DNA of 64,000 bases from Hybos culiciformis. Its lineage: Eukaryota; Arthropoda; Insecta; Diptera; Hybotidae. How positions within the stretch are numbered: the stretch's first letter is position 1; each line of letters starts with the position of its first letter. The DNA is taken from contig OZ023274.1 in the NCBI GenBank assembly GCA_964007475.1, positions 5,208,001 through 5,272,000 of the forward strand, written 5' to 3'. The position numbers and the translations under genes are program-made. This document shows positions 37,381 through 50,905 of this stretch, in pieces. A model generated the notes under the pieces. That model saw only the letters and a program-made list of their open reading frames with translations. It was not told where the DNA came from and searched no databases.

Positions 37381-38850
37381 TGGAACGTAGTTCCTTATCA
37401 GACGCTCTTGTGGAAAAATTTATTAAAAATTTGAACACTAAGTGTCGCTATATCATATGAATATACAAAAAAAAAAAAGTTAAAAAAATTTTTTTTTTTT
37501 TTTTGAAATTTTGAATTTTTTAAAAATTATTTAAATTCACTATTGAATTTGAAAGTTAAATTTAATTTAATTTTAAATATTTGTTTTTTTTTTTTTTAAT
37601 ATTTTTTTTAATATAAATAAATTTTCTTATTATTATACGATATTTTTTTATTTTTTAAATAAAAAAATTAAACTCCCGTCGCTTAAAGCTTTTATTTTGG
37701 ATAATTTTTTTCTTGGAATTGGAAGTTTGAAATTGGATATTTGTTTCGCTTTTTGTTGTTGTCTTGTCGCTTAGTGCAAAACAGTGGTTGACATTATTAT
37801 GCTACAATGAAAATTTATTAAAATGCATACAGATTGATTGGGCATACACCGTCGTACGAATGAAATGAGAACTAAATTAGAAACTGGATTTTTTCATACA
37901 GAAAAAAAACTAACTAATAGCCTTTCCAAACTTATTTTCTTATAATCTTATGATACATTAAAGAAATCCGTTCGTGCTATAAAAAAAATTTAGGTATTTA
38001 AATATTTTTTAGTTATTTTAATAAATATTGTGTTCTTTGGTTTGCATTAATAATTAATGGAAATAAAACAAAAAGAATAGTAAACATCCAATGAAATTTA
38101 TAAAATTAAAATCAAAAATTCTATCAAAGTTGTCTATCAATATTATCTGTACAAAATAAGTCCGATGTTTGACATCTATCCAACGTCCCACCGGCTTTTG
38201 TGTTTTTTATTGAACTTTGTATAAAAATTGATAAACTTAAATTTTATTTCAATTTATAAAATATTTATAAAATAAAATATTTAGAAAATATTAATTTTTT
38301 ATTATTAACTAATTAATTTTTTATACTTGAAATAAAATTTAGATTTTCATACTAATTTCAATGTAAATAAAAATCTTGTATAATTTTGTCAGTATTATTT
38401 TGCCAATATAAAGGCGCTATTCGGCACCAAGGCAAGTCAAGTCGTCTGCCGGCGTTAGATATTTTGATACTTTGCCATTTTGGATATGATATTTGTTTTT
38501 TTTTGTGTTGCAAACAACAAAAACAAAAAATTAAAATTAATAAGTAAATTAGCGATACCTGTTAATTTTTTTAAAAATTTAAATAATGAGTCGACGCCGT
38601 CGCATTTTATATGATTTGATGAAAACTTAAATTTTATTTGATTTTATAAAATATTAATAAAATATTTAGAAAATATTAATTTTTTAATATTAGCTAATTA
38701 ATATTTTATATTTCAAATAAAATTTAGATTATAAATCTTGTATAATTTTGTCAATATAAAGGCGCTATTCGGTACCAAGTCAAGTCAAGTCATTAATTAA
38801 AATGAAAATTACTCATACGCAAAGGAACTACGTTCCAATCGGGTGTCCCA
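37381..38850. repeat. Repeat block with internal duplication and GTCAA minisatellite
   Basis: A self-complementary 15-mer AAGGAACTACGTTCC near 38820 faces GGAACGTAGTTCCTT at 37381. Inside, 38231-38441 and 38622-38788 are two diverged copies of one unit. Both run from CTTAAATTTTATTT to AAGGCGCTATTCGG and finish in CAAGTCAAGTC pentamer repeats. GCTCTTGTG also recurs at both ends (37404 and 38857). Possibly one composite non-autonomous element; no coding frame. Confidence 0.5.
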
Positions 38851-41800
38851 TGACAGCTCTTGTGTTTTTTTATTTTAATTTCAAGATTTAGGTATATAAT
38901 TTTTATTTTTTCATACTTGAAAAAAAACTCCTTAATAAATTTATTAAACATAAAAATTTAGACAAAAATTATTTTAAATTTTGATATAAAAATCATAAAC
39001 TGCCGTCATCATGCATAAAAATCAATGATGATGATGAAAAATTGTAGCAAAACTGTATCAAAATTATGTTGACTAATTCTGGAAAAAATGATTTTTTTTT
39101 TCAATAAAAACATGACGATTCTAATTTTTGGCTATTTATTATGTACATATATTTGTTTTATTTTAGCAATAAATAAATGGCTCAATAATTTCCATTTTTT
39201 ATTTTCTTTTTATGCACGCAATAAAAATTTGAATTATAATTTTAGAATCATTTTTAATTCAAATTATATTAATATCTCTTGTTATTTTAATCATTTATAT
39301 AATATGAAAATTATCATACTATTTTAGAATCAATGCAAAAATTCGCTTTAAGGTTGCATGAAACTTGTATTTTCATAATTTCCAAAAATATTAAAGTCAT
39401 ATAAAATAATAAATTGTAAAAATAATTTTCAATATTTTTATGAATTACAACCAAAAAAAAAAAGTCAAGTGTCACTATCGTTATATATAATGTCTAGTTA
39501 GTAAAATAACATTGAACAATTTGACTTTTGTAGAAATTAGAAAAATTTCTTGAACTGAAAACAAAGAAGACATCATAAAATTTTAATGGATGCTATATAC
39601 GTATATAATTATTTAACATAGTATGACTATGAAGGGACACATTAAAACTATTAAAAATTTTGATTGATTGAAATATCGGGAATTGTTTTTTTTTTTAATA
39701 CCTACCCATAAAAAAGAAACAAAATAAATTTATATAAATTATAACTTCCAGACATTTCGAAACATTAAAAGACCGTGCATAGCTTAATTTTATAATTTTA
39801 TTTTTATTTTTATATTTATAGGACAAAATATTGCAAATTAAAGAAATAAAGCGAAAAATTGAGAATAAAATGCATAATATAAGATTTTTATGTTGCTGTT
39901 GATTTTTATTTTTCTTACATTATTTATTATATTAGAGAGACATTATGCATATGTATTGTATATATATAATATATATAATTGCATATGTACAGCATATCCA
40001 TATAGAAACGTTAGGTATAGATAGATAGGTAGATAAAAATATTTTACTTCAAAATAGAGATCATGACCCAGGAAAAGTCGTGAAATTTTTCGAGGTTAGT
40101 GACATTATCTTGTGTTATTTAATTTTATAAATAATTCACTTTTTTTTTTATAATAAAATTTATATTAATAGCATAATATGCTTTTAATATAAATATATTG
40201 TACGAACACCTAATAATACACGTATGTAACAACATGTACACTACATACTTGTATATATATTTTTATTTTACAGATTTAAAAAAATAGGAAAAATAAAATT
40301 AGTTTCATTAAAAAAATATATATGAGCATTTTTTTTTACTTTGAAAATAAAACATAAATTAAACACTTATGCTGTAATATCATAGAATTTAATCTTTAAA
40401 ATGGTTTAATTTTTTATTTTAATAGAAATTGTTGAATTAAATTATAGTATTTTTTATATCTGTGGTGTAAAGAAAAAATATGCTAATTTACATTAAAATG
40501 GTAAAATAATAATTTAATTATATTTTTGTAATTATGAGAGAATTATGAGAATTTAAATATTTATATTATATTAATAATAATTGATTATCATTCTGGATGC
40601 CAAAGAATATTTTAAAATTATATTTTCCAGATGAAGAATAAAAATTTTTGTATTGAAAACTCTTAAAATTATATTAATTTAATATTTTTCGAGCCACAGA
40701 TACATAAATGTAAAATTAAAAAAATAAATTGGGATTTTTTTTTTTAGCTCACAAATCTATCTTTAATTTGATCTAAAAAATGGTTTAAATTTAATTAAAA
40801 TAAAAAGCCAATGAACATTCATAAGACTTCTAAAAACTAAGTAATGCCCTTAAAAAAAAGAAATATGAAGATGAATTTGAGCATATTCTTGAATTAATTT
40901 AGATAAACACTATAGAGAATTTGATAAAAATTGTACTGATTGTAATTTTCAATTTTGAAGATTTTGAATATTTTCCACTGTCAAACCTTTTTTAAATATA
41001 TATTTGCTTGTCTTGAACTAAAGAAATTTGCACGATTTAGTATAAAAATATCAAGTAAAACAAAGATACTAGAAGATAGTGATGTCGATTCTTCTTTTCG
41101 TGTGGTTAAGATTATATTAATTTTTTTTAATTTGATATTGGATCAGATAATACTTTGTAAATATGCAATATTGTAAAATATGCAACATTGGGTTATTTGA
41201 AATTGTACCTTGGGTCAGTCTGTGTCCTGCAACCGAGAGTCAAAGGAACGCCACTCATATATTATGTTAACGATGATTTGTCATCGTTGAGGACAAACAT
41301 TACTATTTTATGTTTGAAAGCACTATCAAAGTTTATTTTGATAATTTTGGTAATTTTTTAATTAAAATTATGATCATTGTTTTAAAACAGACCTAATTTT
41401 CATGCGATTAATGAAAAAAGTTACAAAAAAAAAACCAATAACTAATTTATCTCAATGAATTTTTTGTATTTTTAAGTAATTTTTCAATAAAAATTAATCA
41501 AAATAAAAGAAAAAATCGACCAATGAACTGACAAAATAGAAGTCAATAATAAATATCTCTTCTATGTATTTTGTTCTTAACATTTTTATTTCGAGCCAAC
41601 AAAAAAAGATACAACCGACTTTTATCTCCCAAAAAAAAAAAAAAAACCATTAAAAATTCTGTTATTTCTCATTGTGAAAAACTATTAAGCTTATGTTTTC
41701 TTTTTGTGGAAATTTTTTGTGTTTTTATTTTTTTTGTTCGAAATAATTTTATGTGTTAATGCCACTCAACAACTTAACTGATCGATTGATCGTGATTGAA

Positions 41801-41970
41801 ATGTATAAATAAAAAAAAATATTTATATTATAAATGTAGGTATATATATATCTTTTTTGGGGTTTTTAGGATAAACATTTAATTGATGGCACAGATTTTT
41901 ATTTTATTATTATACAAAAAAATTAAATAAAAAAATATGCGTTGGTAAGAATTCTAGAACGATATAAAGA

Positions 41971-42005
41971 AGCGTTTCTCAACCTTTTTCACCTTGCAAC
42001 ATTTA
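41971..42005. mobile_element. Relic of a hAT-like terminus (GTTTCTCAACCTTTTTC type)
   Basis: AGCGTTTCTCAACCTTTTTC followed by ACCTTGCAAC closely resembles the widespread hAT end that reads AGCGGTTCTCAACCTTTTT. No partner end was found nearby, so it is probably a truncated relic. Confidence 0.4.
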
Positions 42006-44613
42006 ACAATTCCACCCACGAACAAAAAATCATGATGGTTGGAAAAATTATGGTGTAAAAAAGTCGATAATTAAATTAAAAAATTAAAAACAAATAAAAC
42101 GAACTGAAAAGTTTTTACTTAATTGAAAGTTTGAAAAAATTGTATCACAAATTTTTACGAATAAAATTGCGCTTATGTGGACTAAGAGGTGTCCTGATGA
42201 AAACTTTTTGGGTTTTTATTATCACGGTATTTATTAAAACATAGTTCAAAAGATTCAAAATCAAATTGTAATAATACTATTATATCCACAATTTCAAGCT
42301 TTACTTCAAGCAAACAATAAAATGGTAATTATGAACAATTCCAAGTCAAATTTCCCTAAATCAAATGTTCAATATTTATTGATTTTACTTATAAATATCT
42401 AATTAAATTTATTTATTTTTTATTTGTTATTTGTATCATTACGGTATTTAGAGTATTAAAATTCATTTATTGGTCATATTATTTTTATTTATGTTTAAGA
42501 AATATTTCATAGTTTAAAGAAAAAAATTGTTATTGTAATTACTTCAGTCAGATGTATATATTTATGTCAGTCACTCTTGATATTTAAGAAAAACTATTAT
42601 AAACAATTTTCCAAAACCCACTATGTGCTCAAATATAATATGTATGAACTTGTGTACCTATAGAATTATAAACAATGTTGTTGATCTTTACTGTGGCATA
42701 ATGGGTTTTATAAATATTTTTTTTGCAGATTACAGTTTAAAAAACAATATTAATATTTAAGTATACTGCAACAGAAATTTTTTTTTAAACGTATCTGCAC
42801 TGTAATAGCATTAAATCTTAAAACAAAACTAGCTTTAGTATTAACCTTTAAAGTGGATTTTTTACTAAAGTAGGCTAACTACACTTGAATCTTTAGCTAA
42901 AAAAAACCTTTAAATTAGCGTTTAAATTAACTTTTTCTATATAATAAAAAAAACGAAAAAGTTAGTTTGCAGACAGAAAAGTAAATAAGAAAAAAAATAC
43001 AAGAAGTGTATACCTACGGATTTTGAAAAGGTTACCTTAAATATATAAACCTTAAATTTAAATGCTGATAAGCTATAAAGGTAAAATGATAACGAAATAT
43101 TTAAATTTATAATTTCCAGAACTAAAAAATCAAAGAAATTGCCTAATTATGCAAAGAAATTCATTCAACTCTATTTGACTTGCTCACGAATTCTTATGAG
43201 GAACATCAACAAATTTATACTTAATTTCATATATATAAATATGAATAAAATATAAAATTATTTTAATTAAAAAAAATTATAACTGTTATTTTAGTAATCC
43301 AATCAAATGTTGATCGGTCATTCACATTCTATTTCATTGAAAAAAAAATAAATAAACAATAAATTGGATTATGTTCTTTTCATTTTAAATGGATTTTCTT
43401 AAGGAAAATAATATATAATACATACATACATATGTATGTATATTCTGTATTCCGCTTCACTATACTACCGTACATAAATGAAAAAAAAAATATATTATGT
43501 AAAAACAAAACGAGAATCATTTGAAATTGATTTTTTTTTTGTTATTATTTTATTAAAATAGAAAAGAAAAAAAAACTATTAATTTATGATTATATTATTA
43601 AATCAATTTTCAACACGTTTCAATCAATTATTCATTTATTGAAAAAATAAATATATATAATGAATATTATATTTATGTACATAAGTTAGATAGTATATTT
43701 TTTGGGGTTCACGGACTTAGAAATATACTATAGTGGTTGTTTTTAAAAATTTATAATCTTAAAATTTGCTCAAAGCTACTAACTTACTTACTCCTCCAAT
43801 CTTAAAACGATTAAATCATAGTGCACTGAAAAACGCGGTAAAAAATTCGGTATTTTATAATTCGACAATATGTTAATATTTTGATTGTCGACGATTCATT
43901 CATTATTAATTTTTGAATAATTTCTTATACATTCAACATTTTAGAATTTACAGAGAAAATTACAAAGAAAAAAAAATTTAATATAACACATAAATAATTT
44001 AATGAAAAATCATTCAAATCAATTTCTTTTTCTTTTCTTTAATATGAATTTTATTAATTTTAATTTTGTTTTCTTTTTTATATTATTATGAATTTATTAA
44101 ACCATTTTAAAACCATATATAATAGAATCAGAATTTTTGTAGCATACGATGTTGTAGATAAAAGCATAAAAATAAAAAACACATAATACAATATATATAA
44201 AATAGCGGAATCAAAATCTAAAAGGTTTTTATTCTCTTTGATTAATTTCTGCAAATTGGCAGTTTTAAAAAATATTTTTTCACTCTTTCATTCAAGAAAA
44301 AAATTAAAAAAAAAATTAATTTATTAACATTTTTATAATTGAATTAGTCATTTATGTACATAATGTATGTATTTATAATATTTGTTTGGCCAGGTCAATT
44401 ATTTTATTATTATTTATTTAAAGTGAATAAAAAAGACATTTGTCATAATTTTTAATTGACAAATAAAAAAAATTGGATCATCTTCTAATGTTTTCTTTTA
44501 TAGGTAAAAGAACTATAATACATTATGTTGTAATCAGTATAGTGAATGAACTTTATGAATGCGATGTCAATTAACTTTCTGTTCTTCTTTTCGTTAAAAA
44601 TAAATTTACTCAC

Positions 44614-44780
44614 CAGATACAGTGTCACTTGATCCTGTTGAGCTAATAGACGTATGACCGTCTGGACTTTGAGTTTCCCGAGGACTAATTGGTGTTGGTG
44701 GCGTTAAAGTTGGCGATGTTGGTACACTAACGTCTTCTCGTTTTATTTGAAATGTTAATTGTATTGTATTTATAGGTACA
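44614..44780 (-). CDS. E78: E78 N-terminal exon (long isoform)
   Basis: One base completing a split codon (AG|T, Ser), 55 codons, then a single G at the donor G|GTGAGTA. It reads VPINTIQLTFQIKREDVSVP, then repeated Ser/Thr-Pro sites (TSPTLTPPTPISP), then ETQSPDGHTSISS and STGSSDTVS. The acceptor is AATTTCAG|T. Both ends fit the neighbouring E78 exons, and the phase-1 exit matches that of the alternative exon at 28361. IKRE (residues 27-30 counted from the ATG at 54439) is a sumoylation consensus, and the Pro-directed sites suggest phosphorylation. Predicted to be a disordered modulating region in the nucleus. The gene assignment rests on strand, phase and order, with no domain in the exon itself. 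Confidence 0.85.
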
Positions 44781-45207
44781 CTGAAATTGAAAGAAAAATA
44801 ATTGTATTATACAAAATTAAATAATATTATATACAGAAATTACAAATTCGAAAATATTATAAATTTAATAAAAACCGGGGGGAAATGGAATTCAAAAATG
44901 TTATATAACCCTGGAATTAATTTTTGAAGTATTATGTAACTATTAAAATTAAATACTATAATTGTCTAAATGTACCTAACGTGTACTTATAATCTTTACC
45001 GTTTAAACCCAAAATTAATGCAATTCATTGAAAAAATATCATTTGCGTGTTTAAGGTTTTTTTTTTTTACAAAATAAATTAATTATTTAGCCTGGTTATC
45101 TTAAAGGGTGTGCTTTCTGACTTAAGCTCATAGTAAATAAACATTTATTTTTCATGATTTTCAATTAATAGAAAAAACTTAAAAACCGTGATTAATTAAA
45201 TCATATA

Positions 45208-46050
45208 CAGTGAAACCTGTCTGATACGGAACCTCAACGGACCGGGAAATATTTCCGTCTTAGATAGGTTTCCGTCTTACACAGAGTTAATAAAAAATAT
45301 TTTTTGATTCTTAATTTTTAATGTATGTTTAATGTATGTTTAATGTATGTTTTAATGTATGTCATTAGTTTAAAATAAAATAACAAAATTTGGCGTAAAA
45401 CTTCAGACTACCATATAACAAAAGATAAAATATGTATACCTTAAATTAATAAAGAACTTTTATAGGTACATAATACATACTACACATATTAATAGTAAAA
45501 ATAAATATACAAAAATAAGTGTACTTTTATATTATATTAAATAGTTTGGCATGACTGTTTGTTTGTTTGGTTTTTTCTGAACAAAATGATAATAACAACA
45601 TTTTAGATTCAATAGTTATGCTAGTTTCAACCATCTTCCCATCTCCCCTTTGAATAAAAAACTTTTTAAGTCTTACAGCTGCATCCATAGCTTGTTTATC
45701 AGTGATATTCTCATCTTGAAAATCGTAATCATGATTTAGATCAACATTTGCTTAAAATGATAATAATATACCCAGCAGAAAATTGCAATACTTTATACAT
45801 ATGATTAAAATTTTCCCAGCAAATGTAAAATGATTAAATATACCCAGTAAAAAATCATGGAACAAAAAACTGTGATTCATTCTATAGGTTTACTAATACT
45901 AAATACGACATAAAATCTGTCCGTTTCCGTCTTAAGGTATTTTCCGTCTTACACGGTTTGATTTGAATGTAAAAATCAACAATCAAAAAAAAGTTCTGTT
46001 TAATGCAGGTTTCCGTCTTATACAGTTTCCGTCTTAGGCAGGTTTCACTG
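45208..46050. mobile_element. Tc1/mariner pogo-type element, internally deleted, 843 bp
   Basis: Terminal inverted repeats start CAGTGAAACCTGTCT and end in CAGGTTTCACTG, flanked by TA on both sides as in Tc1/mariner elements. Sub-terminal copies of TTTCCGTCTTA recur near both ends (45255, 45269, 45926, 45949, 46010, 46027) and may be transposase binding sites. A tandem AATGTATGTTT block occurs at 45320-45363. The CAGTGAAACCT end and the residual transposase tail point to the pogo/Tigger group. Most of the transposase is gone. Confidence 0.85.
45527..45751 (-). pseudogene. Transposase C-terminal remnant (pogo/Tigger type)
   Basis: A 74-codon frame without its own ATG, closed by a stop at 45527. 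It reads NVDLNHDYDFQDENITDKQA, MDAAVRLKKFFIQRGDG, then SITIESKMLL and a basic tail. The acidic stretch followed by an amphipathic AxRLKKFF segment is what I expect at the far C-terminus of pogo/Tigger transposases. The DNA-binding and DDE domains are absent, so it cannot act alone. Confidence 0.6.
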
Positions 46051-48953
46051 TATAAATAAAATATTTCTAATCTAAAGCATCAAAATTATCTTCAATTTTT
46101 TATTTGATTATAGGAATGAAAAAATTTTAAAAATTTTAGAATTCATTATGTCAATTATGTCGATAATTTGATTAATATGAAATCACAAATTCATAATTTC
46201 TATTCGTAACAAAATAATCCTTAAGTTAATAACTAAAAGTCATAATCTAAATTCTATCGATTGATACGTATTTGTTGTTTTTATTAAGGGAAACTATTGA
46301 AATTAGACCATACATAAAAGAAAATATATTTATATTTATTATATATGTTTATGCTTTTAAATAGAATTGTTAGAGCATAACTAAGCAAACTAAGCTCCAG
46401 CTCCAATATAAACATCACAGACAAAACATATCGCTACTTAACCCTATTATCAACGATATCATCTCAGCTGTTATTCCAGTTCCAACATAATCATATAAAT
46501 TTTATGAAAAATAAAAAATTATTATTTCATTCAATTTTAATCAAGCTGTGATACCTGAAATAAAATAAAAATCTCCTTACAGCCTAACCTGATGGTTCAA
46601 AAGTCTTTTACAGATAATTCATATAAGTAATTTTTTCTACCACGGGCATTTAATCATTATGAAGAATTTTCTTAATAAAAGTAGAATAAGCATAGTAAAT
46701 AGAAAACCAGAAAATAAAAAACTACATATATTCTTTCTAGTTTGATTAAAACAAAATTAATTTTATTCATCTGGAAAAAAGTTATTAAAAAAAAAGAAGA
46801 ATTTATTAAGTCATGTACGTTTTAAATGAGTTATAACCTAATTTTCACGCTAAAAATATAAAAATAAAAATAAAAAAAGGTATATAAAAATGTTTTTTTT
46901 CTTCTTTAATTTACATTAAAGAAGTTTTTATCCTCTGACCTAAATTTTTTTATGTATTAATTTTAGAATAAAAAAATCTGCAAAAAGGATACAGAGGTCA
47001 ATATCCTCATATAATGTATTTATAGAGGTAGAAAATTGATATTTTTTTTATTAATAGATTTATGTTGGACACACCCTATTTTTGTAATATGTATAATACC
47101 AGCACATCTCGTAGGCATAAAAATCATTACAAATGTATGAAACTATATAAAAATTCCTATAGAAAACTTAAAGATTGGTATATAAAATAAAATTAAAAAC
47201 AAAAAAACATAATTTAATTATTAAATTCAATTTATTATATAATTAATATTAATTTTTTTTTGGAAAAAAATTTTAAATTTTTTTGTCACGATTCTCATCT
47301 TTAAGAGATTTTATTATTTGTTTTAACTTATTCAAGACGGTTTGAAATTTATATCGGTAGTGATAATACCCATTATTTTACAAAACATCCCATTTTAAAA
47401 CACATACAAGTTTCGATAGCACAGCCTTGCGATGAATTGAACCTTCCAGCTTACTCAATGTGATAAAATTAAAACACAGAACAGTTGTTGCTAAATTTTG
47501 TGAAAATTTCATATATTTATAAAAAATAAATCAAACAACATAACAATTATTTTTCTACAGCTTATTTAACAGATTTCAGAATATTTTTTAATTTTTCCAG
47601 CTCCAGTAAAAACTGATTTTTTTTTTCATACATTATATTCCTATAACTACATCATCAAAAAGTGTGCTAAAATAATCTAAAAAAAAAAAAGAAAAAAAGG
47701 AAAATATAAACAAATTTTATTTTTATCCCTTTACTATGTCAAAAAAAATTAAAACTATATATACACTATGTATGTTTTTAAATAAAAATTTTTTTTTTAT
47801 GCAAAGTGGGAAAATTATTTTTTTAAAATCAAGAAACACGAAAATTTTCAAACAGGAAACTCTCTTTTGGTAGATAACTAAAGAGGAAAGCTTTAGTTTG
47901 TACAAATTACATTACAAATTACAAAAAAACCGTGATAGCCAGTATAAAGAAATGATTGTGAACCGTGGACCAATTGTACACTTGATCTTCGAATAGTTGA
48001 TATAGTTTTCAAAAGTTTCAGGTTACATACATAGATCTGAAGTTCAGAATTTTCAGATAATTTATTTCACTATGTCCTGTAAAATATAGTTACGAGAGTG
48101 TCTATTTTATATATGTATGTAATCTGAAAGGTTTAATTATTTATTCAAAATTAATTGCACAACAATATTTTAGATTTGATGAGAATTATTATTTAAAGCG
48201 AAATTCACAATAAAAACTAAACGGGGCAATTCTCCTCAACAACAACATATTCATTCATAACAAATAAAAAAGCCAACCTTAATGACATTTCCAATTTATG
48301 TTGGGAAAAAAAGTTTTGTTGAATATAAAAAGAAAATACATATACCTATATATATGTATATATTATTTTTTACACACTTTAACCTCTTTTTCAACGAACA
48401 AATATTAATTTTGTTTTTAAAAGGATCCTGCATAATAAGGATAAAAATTATTTGTTCTTTTTATCATGTTACCAAAAAAAATAAAATATAAAACACACAG
48501 AAAAAGTTGGCTTTCTTCCAAGTAGTACCAAAAATTTTCTATCTGCTTACACAACAAAAAAAAAAAATAATAATAATAATAATAGAAGAAGAAAATTGTT
48601 GTCACACACAATAAATATTTTTCACTTTATTTTTTATTATTTAATCTTTTTTCCTTATTCTTTTGCATTTTCAATTGGCACGTGAAGGAATCTAATATTA
48701 TCTTCCGGTACTTAATGTGTACCGATTATTCGGTGGGGTTAACAAAAAAAAATTGCCTTTAACATATATGACAAAAATCTTAAAATTGTCGAATTTTAAT
48801 ACATCAAATAAGAAAATATTATTTCAAATAATATGGCGAGAAAATTGAACATTCGAAAGATTTTTTTTAATAAATATTATAATGAAGAATTTTTAATACC
48901 ATTCGTCTAATCATATGCAATATTGTTAAAAATTTTACCAGAAATTCAATTAA

Positions 48954-49492
48954 GAGCCCTCATTGTGAAAAATTGCAAAAAATTGGTCTTAGTTTGGCTT
49001 TGATTGTAGGGTTACTACAATCTAGACTGAAGTGATTTTTTGATGTTAGAGAGTATATAACTGGCTCCAGGATAGGTGAGGCGGATTTTTTAAATTTTGA
49101 GTTTTTTGGCCCAAACGAACCTTTAAAAAACTTGAACACATTTGCTTGGATTCTGAAGTAAAGGAAAAAGATAATAAAAAATCTCAGACGCAGAAATAAA
49201 ACTAAAATACCACTCTCCAGGGCTGGTGACGTGAAATTTTGAATTTCTTTAATTTCCTAAACAATTTTTAATTAATTTCAATTATTTCTAAAAAATTTTT
49301 AATTTTTTTGATAAATTACAGTTTCTGCACAGAAATCAAATTCAAATATAGTTTTGTGATTTTCTGGTAGAGGGGTTTTTCGTACAATTTTTGTCGCATT
49401 TTTCACGGCCGTTTATTTTCTGTAAAATAAAACAAAAAAAACTGCAAAAATAGAAAACAGAAATAGAAAACAGAATTTCAAGTGGAGGGCTC
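48954..49492. mobile_element. TTAA-flanked MITE, 539 bp
   Basis: Terminal inverted repeats GAGCCCTC and GAGGGCTC are bounded on each side by TTAA, the target used by piggyBac and Kolobok transposases. The interior is somewhat richer in G and C than the surrounding intron (for example AACTGGCTCCAGGATAGGTG and CTCTCCAGGGCTGGTGACGT) but has no usable frame. The perfect repeats are short (8 bp), so family assignment rests mainly on TTAA. Confidence 0.6.
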
Positions 49493-49828
49493 TTAATAGA
49501 GATAAGTCTTCATTATTTACTTTAAGATCTGAAGGGTTTCGAAATCAAAAAATTTTCAAATATATTTTCAATATTTCATATATGAATAGTACAGATTTAA
49601 TGTTAGTTAAATTTTTCTGCCATTTGAAGCGATATATATAAAGTGTAGTTAGTTCATAATACGAACGTAATAAAAATGTAAAACAAATATTTCCGGCATC
49701 TTCCTACTACATACCTTTTTTGGAAGTGCCGAACTAATATTGATCTCAAAAATAAAAACTCCAGCATTATTTTCCATTTCATAATTTCATATTTCTCAAA
49801 TATTTTTATCTTACATATATAATATATG

Positions 49829-50905
49829 CAGGCCCGGCCCGAGGCGTGTGCGAACTGTGCACTGCACACAGGCGCCAGTAATGAAAAGGCGCCTACAAGT
49901 CAATATGAAATTTAAATTTCAACTAAAACTAACTACAAAATTATCTGAAATTGTTGTCTCGCAAAATTGAAAATGATATTAATCCAGAAAACATTTTAAA
50001 CTGGATTTATAACAATAATGTTGAAGAACTCTTTCCAAATGCACTGATTTAAGGGTATTACCATAAAGGAAATATAAATATGAGAAATTCATTCCATACA
50101 AAAAATTCAAATTTAAAAAAATTAAACAAAAAATATGAAATCAAAAAATATGAAATCGGTATCCCATTATACCTTGTTCGCATTATAATTTACTTATATT
50201 CCGGAAAACAAATTGCCGTTCGCATTACAATATTTGATGAGAACTGGAATTTGATGATGTATAAAAAACAATTGAGAAAGAGAAAAAATTTTTGTTGTTG
50301 AAAATTTTGACTTTTTATCTCGCTTTTTATCAATTTTATTTTGTTTTTTCTTCATTTTGACTCGAATTTGACAAAAAAAATTGTATCCAACTATAACAAA
50401 ATTTCAAAAAGTGAGTGAAAGTAACTATAAATGTAGAATTCCAAACCTGACAAACTGGAATATGAAAGTGGAATATACAAATTCCTTAATATTTTTTATA
50501 TGATAAATCCAGTTCATATTCCTGAAATATTCCGGAAAACAGCATATTCCACAAATATTCTCCTAATGCGAACACCATATTACCGACAATTGGGATAGTG
50601 ATTTCATATAGACCGACATTTTTTGTTTAGTTTTTTTAATATGAATTTTTTGTATGGAATGAATTTCTCTTATTTATGCTTACTTTGTGGTATAACTAAC
50701 TTTACCCGTTTCAGTTGCTAAAGGTGAGAGAACTTTTCCAAAAATTAAAACTGATCAAAAATTACTTCAGATCAACTATCGGGCAAGAAAAATGGAATTT
50801 AGCTAGTGTTTGCTTTTTGTAGCATTTGAGTATCTAATTGAAAATTTTTTGAAAGGCGCCAATCATTCCTTGCGCACACACAAAAAAAACCACGAGCCGG
50901 GCCTG
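49829..50905. mobile_element. hAT-type non-autonomous element, 1077 bp
   Basis: Ends are CAGGCCCGGCCCG and CGAGCCGGGCCTG, inverted with one mismatch. The element is flanked by a perfect 8-bp duplication AATATATG (49821-49828 and 50906-50913), the hallmark of hAT insertion. GGCGCC recurs just inside each end (49872, 50856). The interior holds a copy of dispersed repeat R1 and only short frames, so the transposase must be supplied in trans. The intact target duplication suggests a fairly recent insertion. Confidence 0.85.
50247..50582 (+). repeat. Dispersed repeat family R1, copy 2 (nested in hAT element)
   Basis: Aligns with 19645-19981. Just upstream, TTGTTCGCATTATAATTTAC (50176 on) is loosely inverted relative to its right end TAATGCGAACACC, so R1 may itself be a transposon about 430 bp long that jumped into the hAT element. 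Confidence 0.65.

Larger units (their letters stand above)
28893..44613 (-). other. E78: E78 intron: 5' leader and promoter side of alternative exon, then repeats
   Basis: The first part (28893 to perhaps 30500) should hold the 5' untranslated region and promoter of the alternative first exon. I could not fix a start site among many AT-rich candidates. The rest is intron of the long isoform and includes the fold-back palindrome (33818-35714), repeat family R2 (36141-36428), a repeat block at 37381-38850, a hAT-like relic at 41971 and a weak coding-like island at 41161-41358. No other receptor exon was recognised. Confidence 0.6.
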
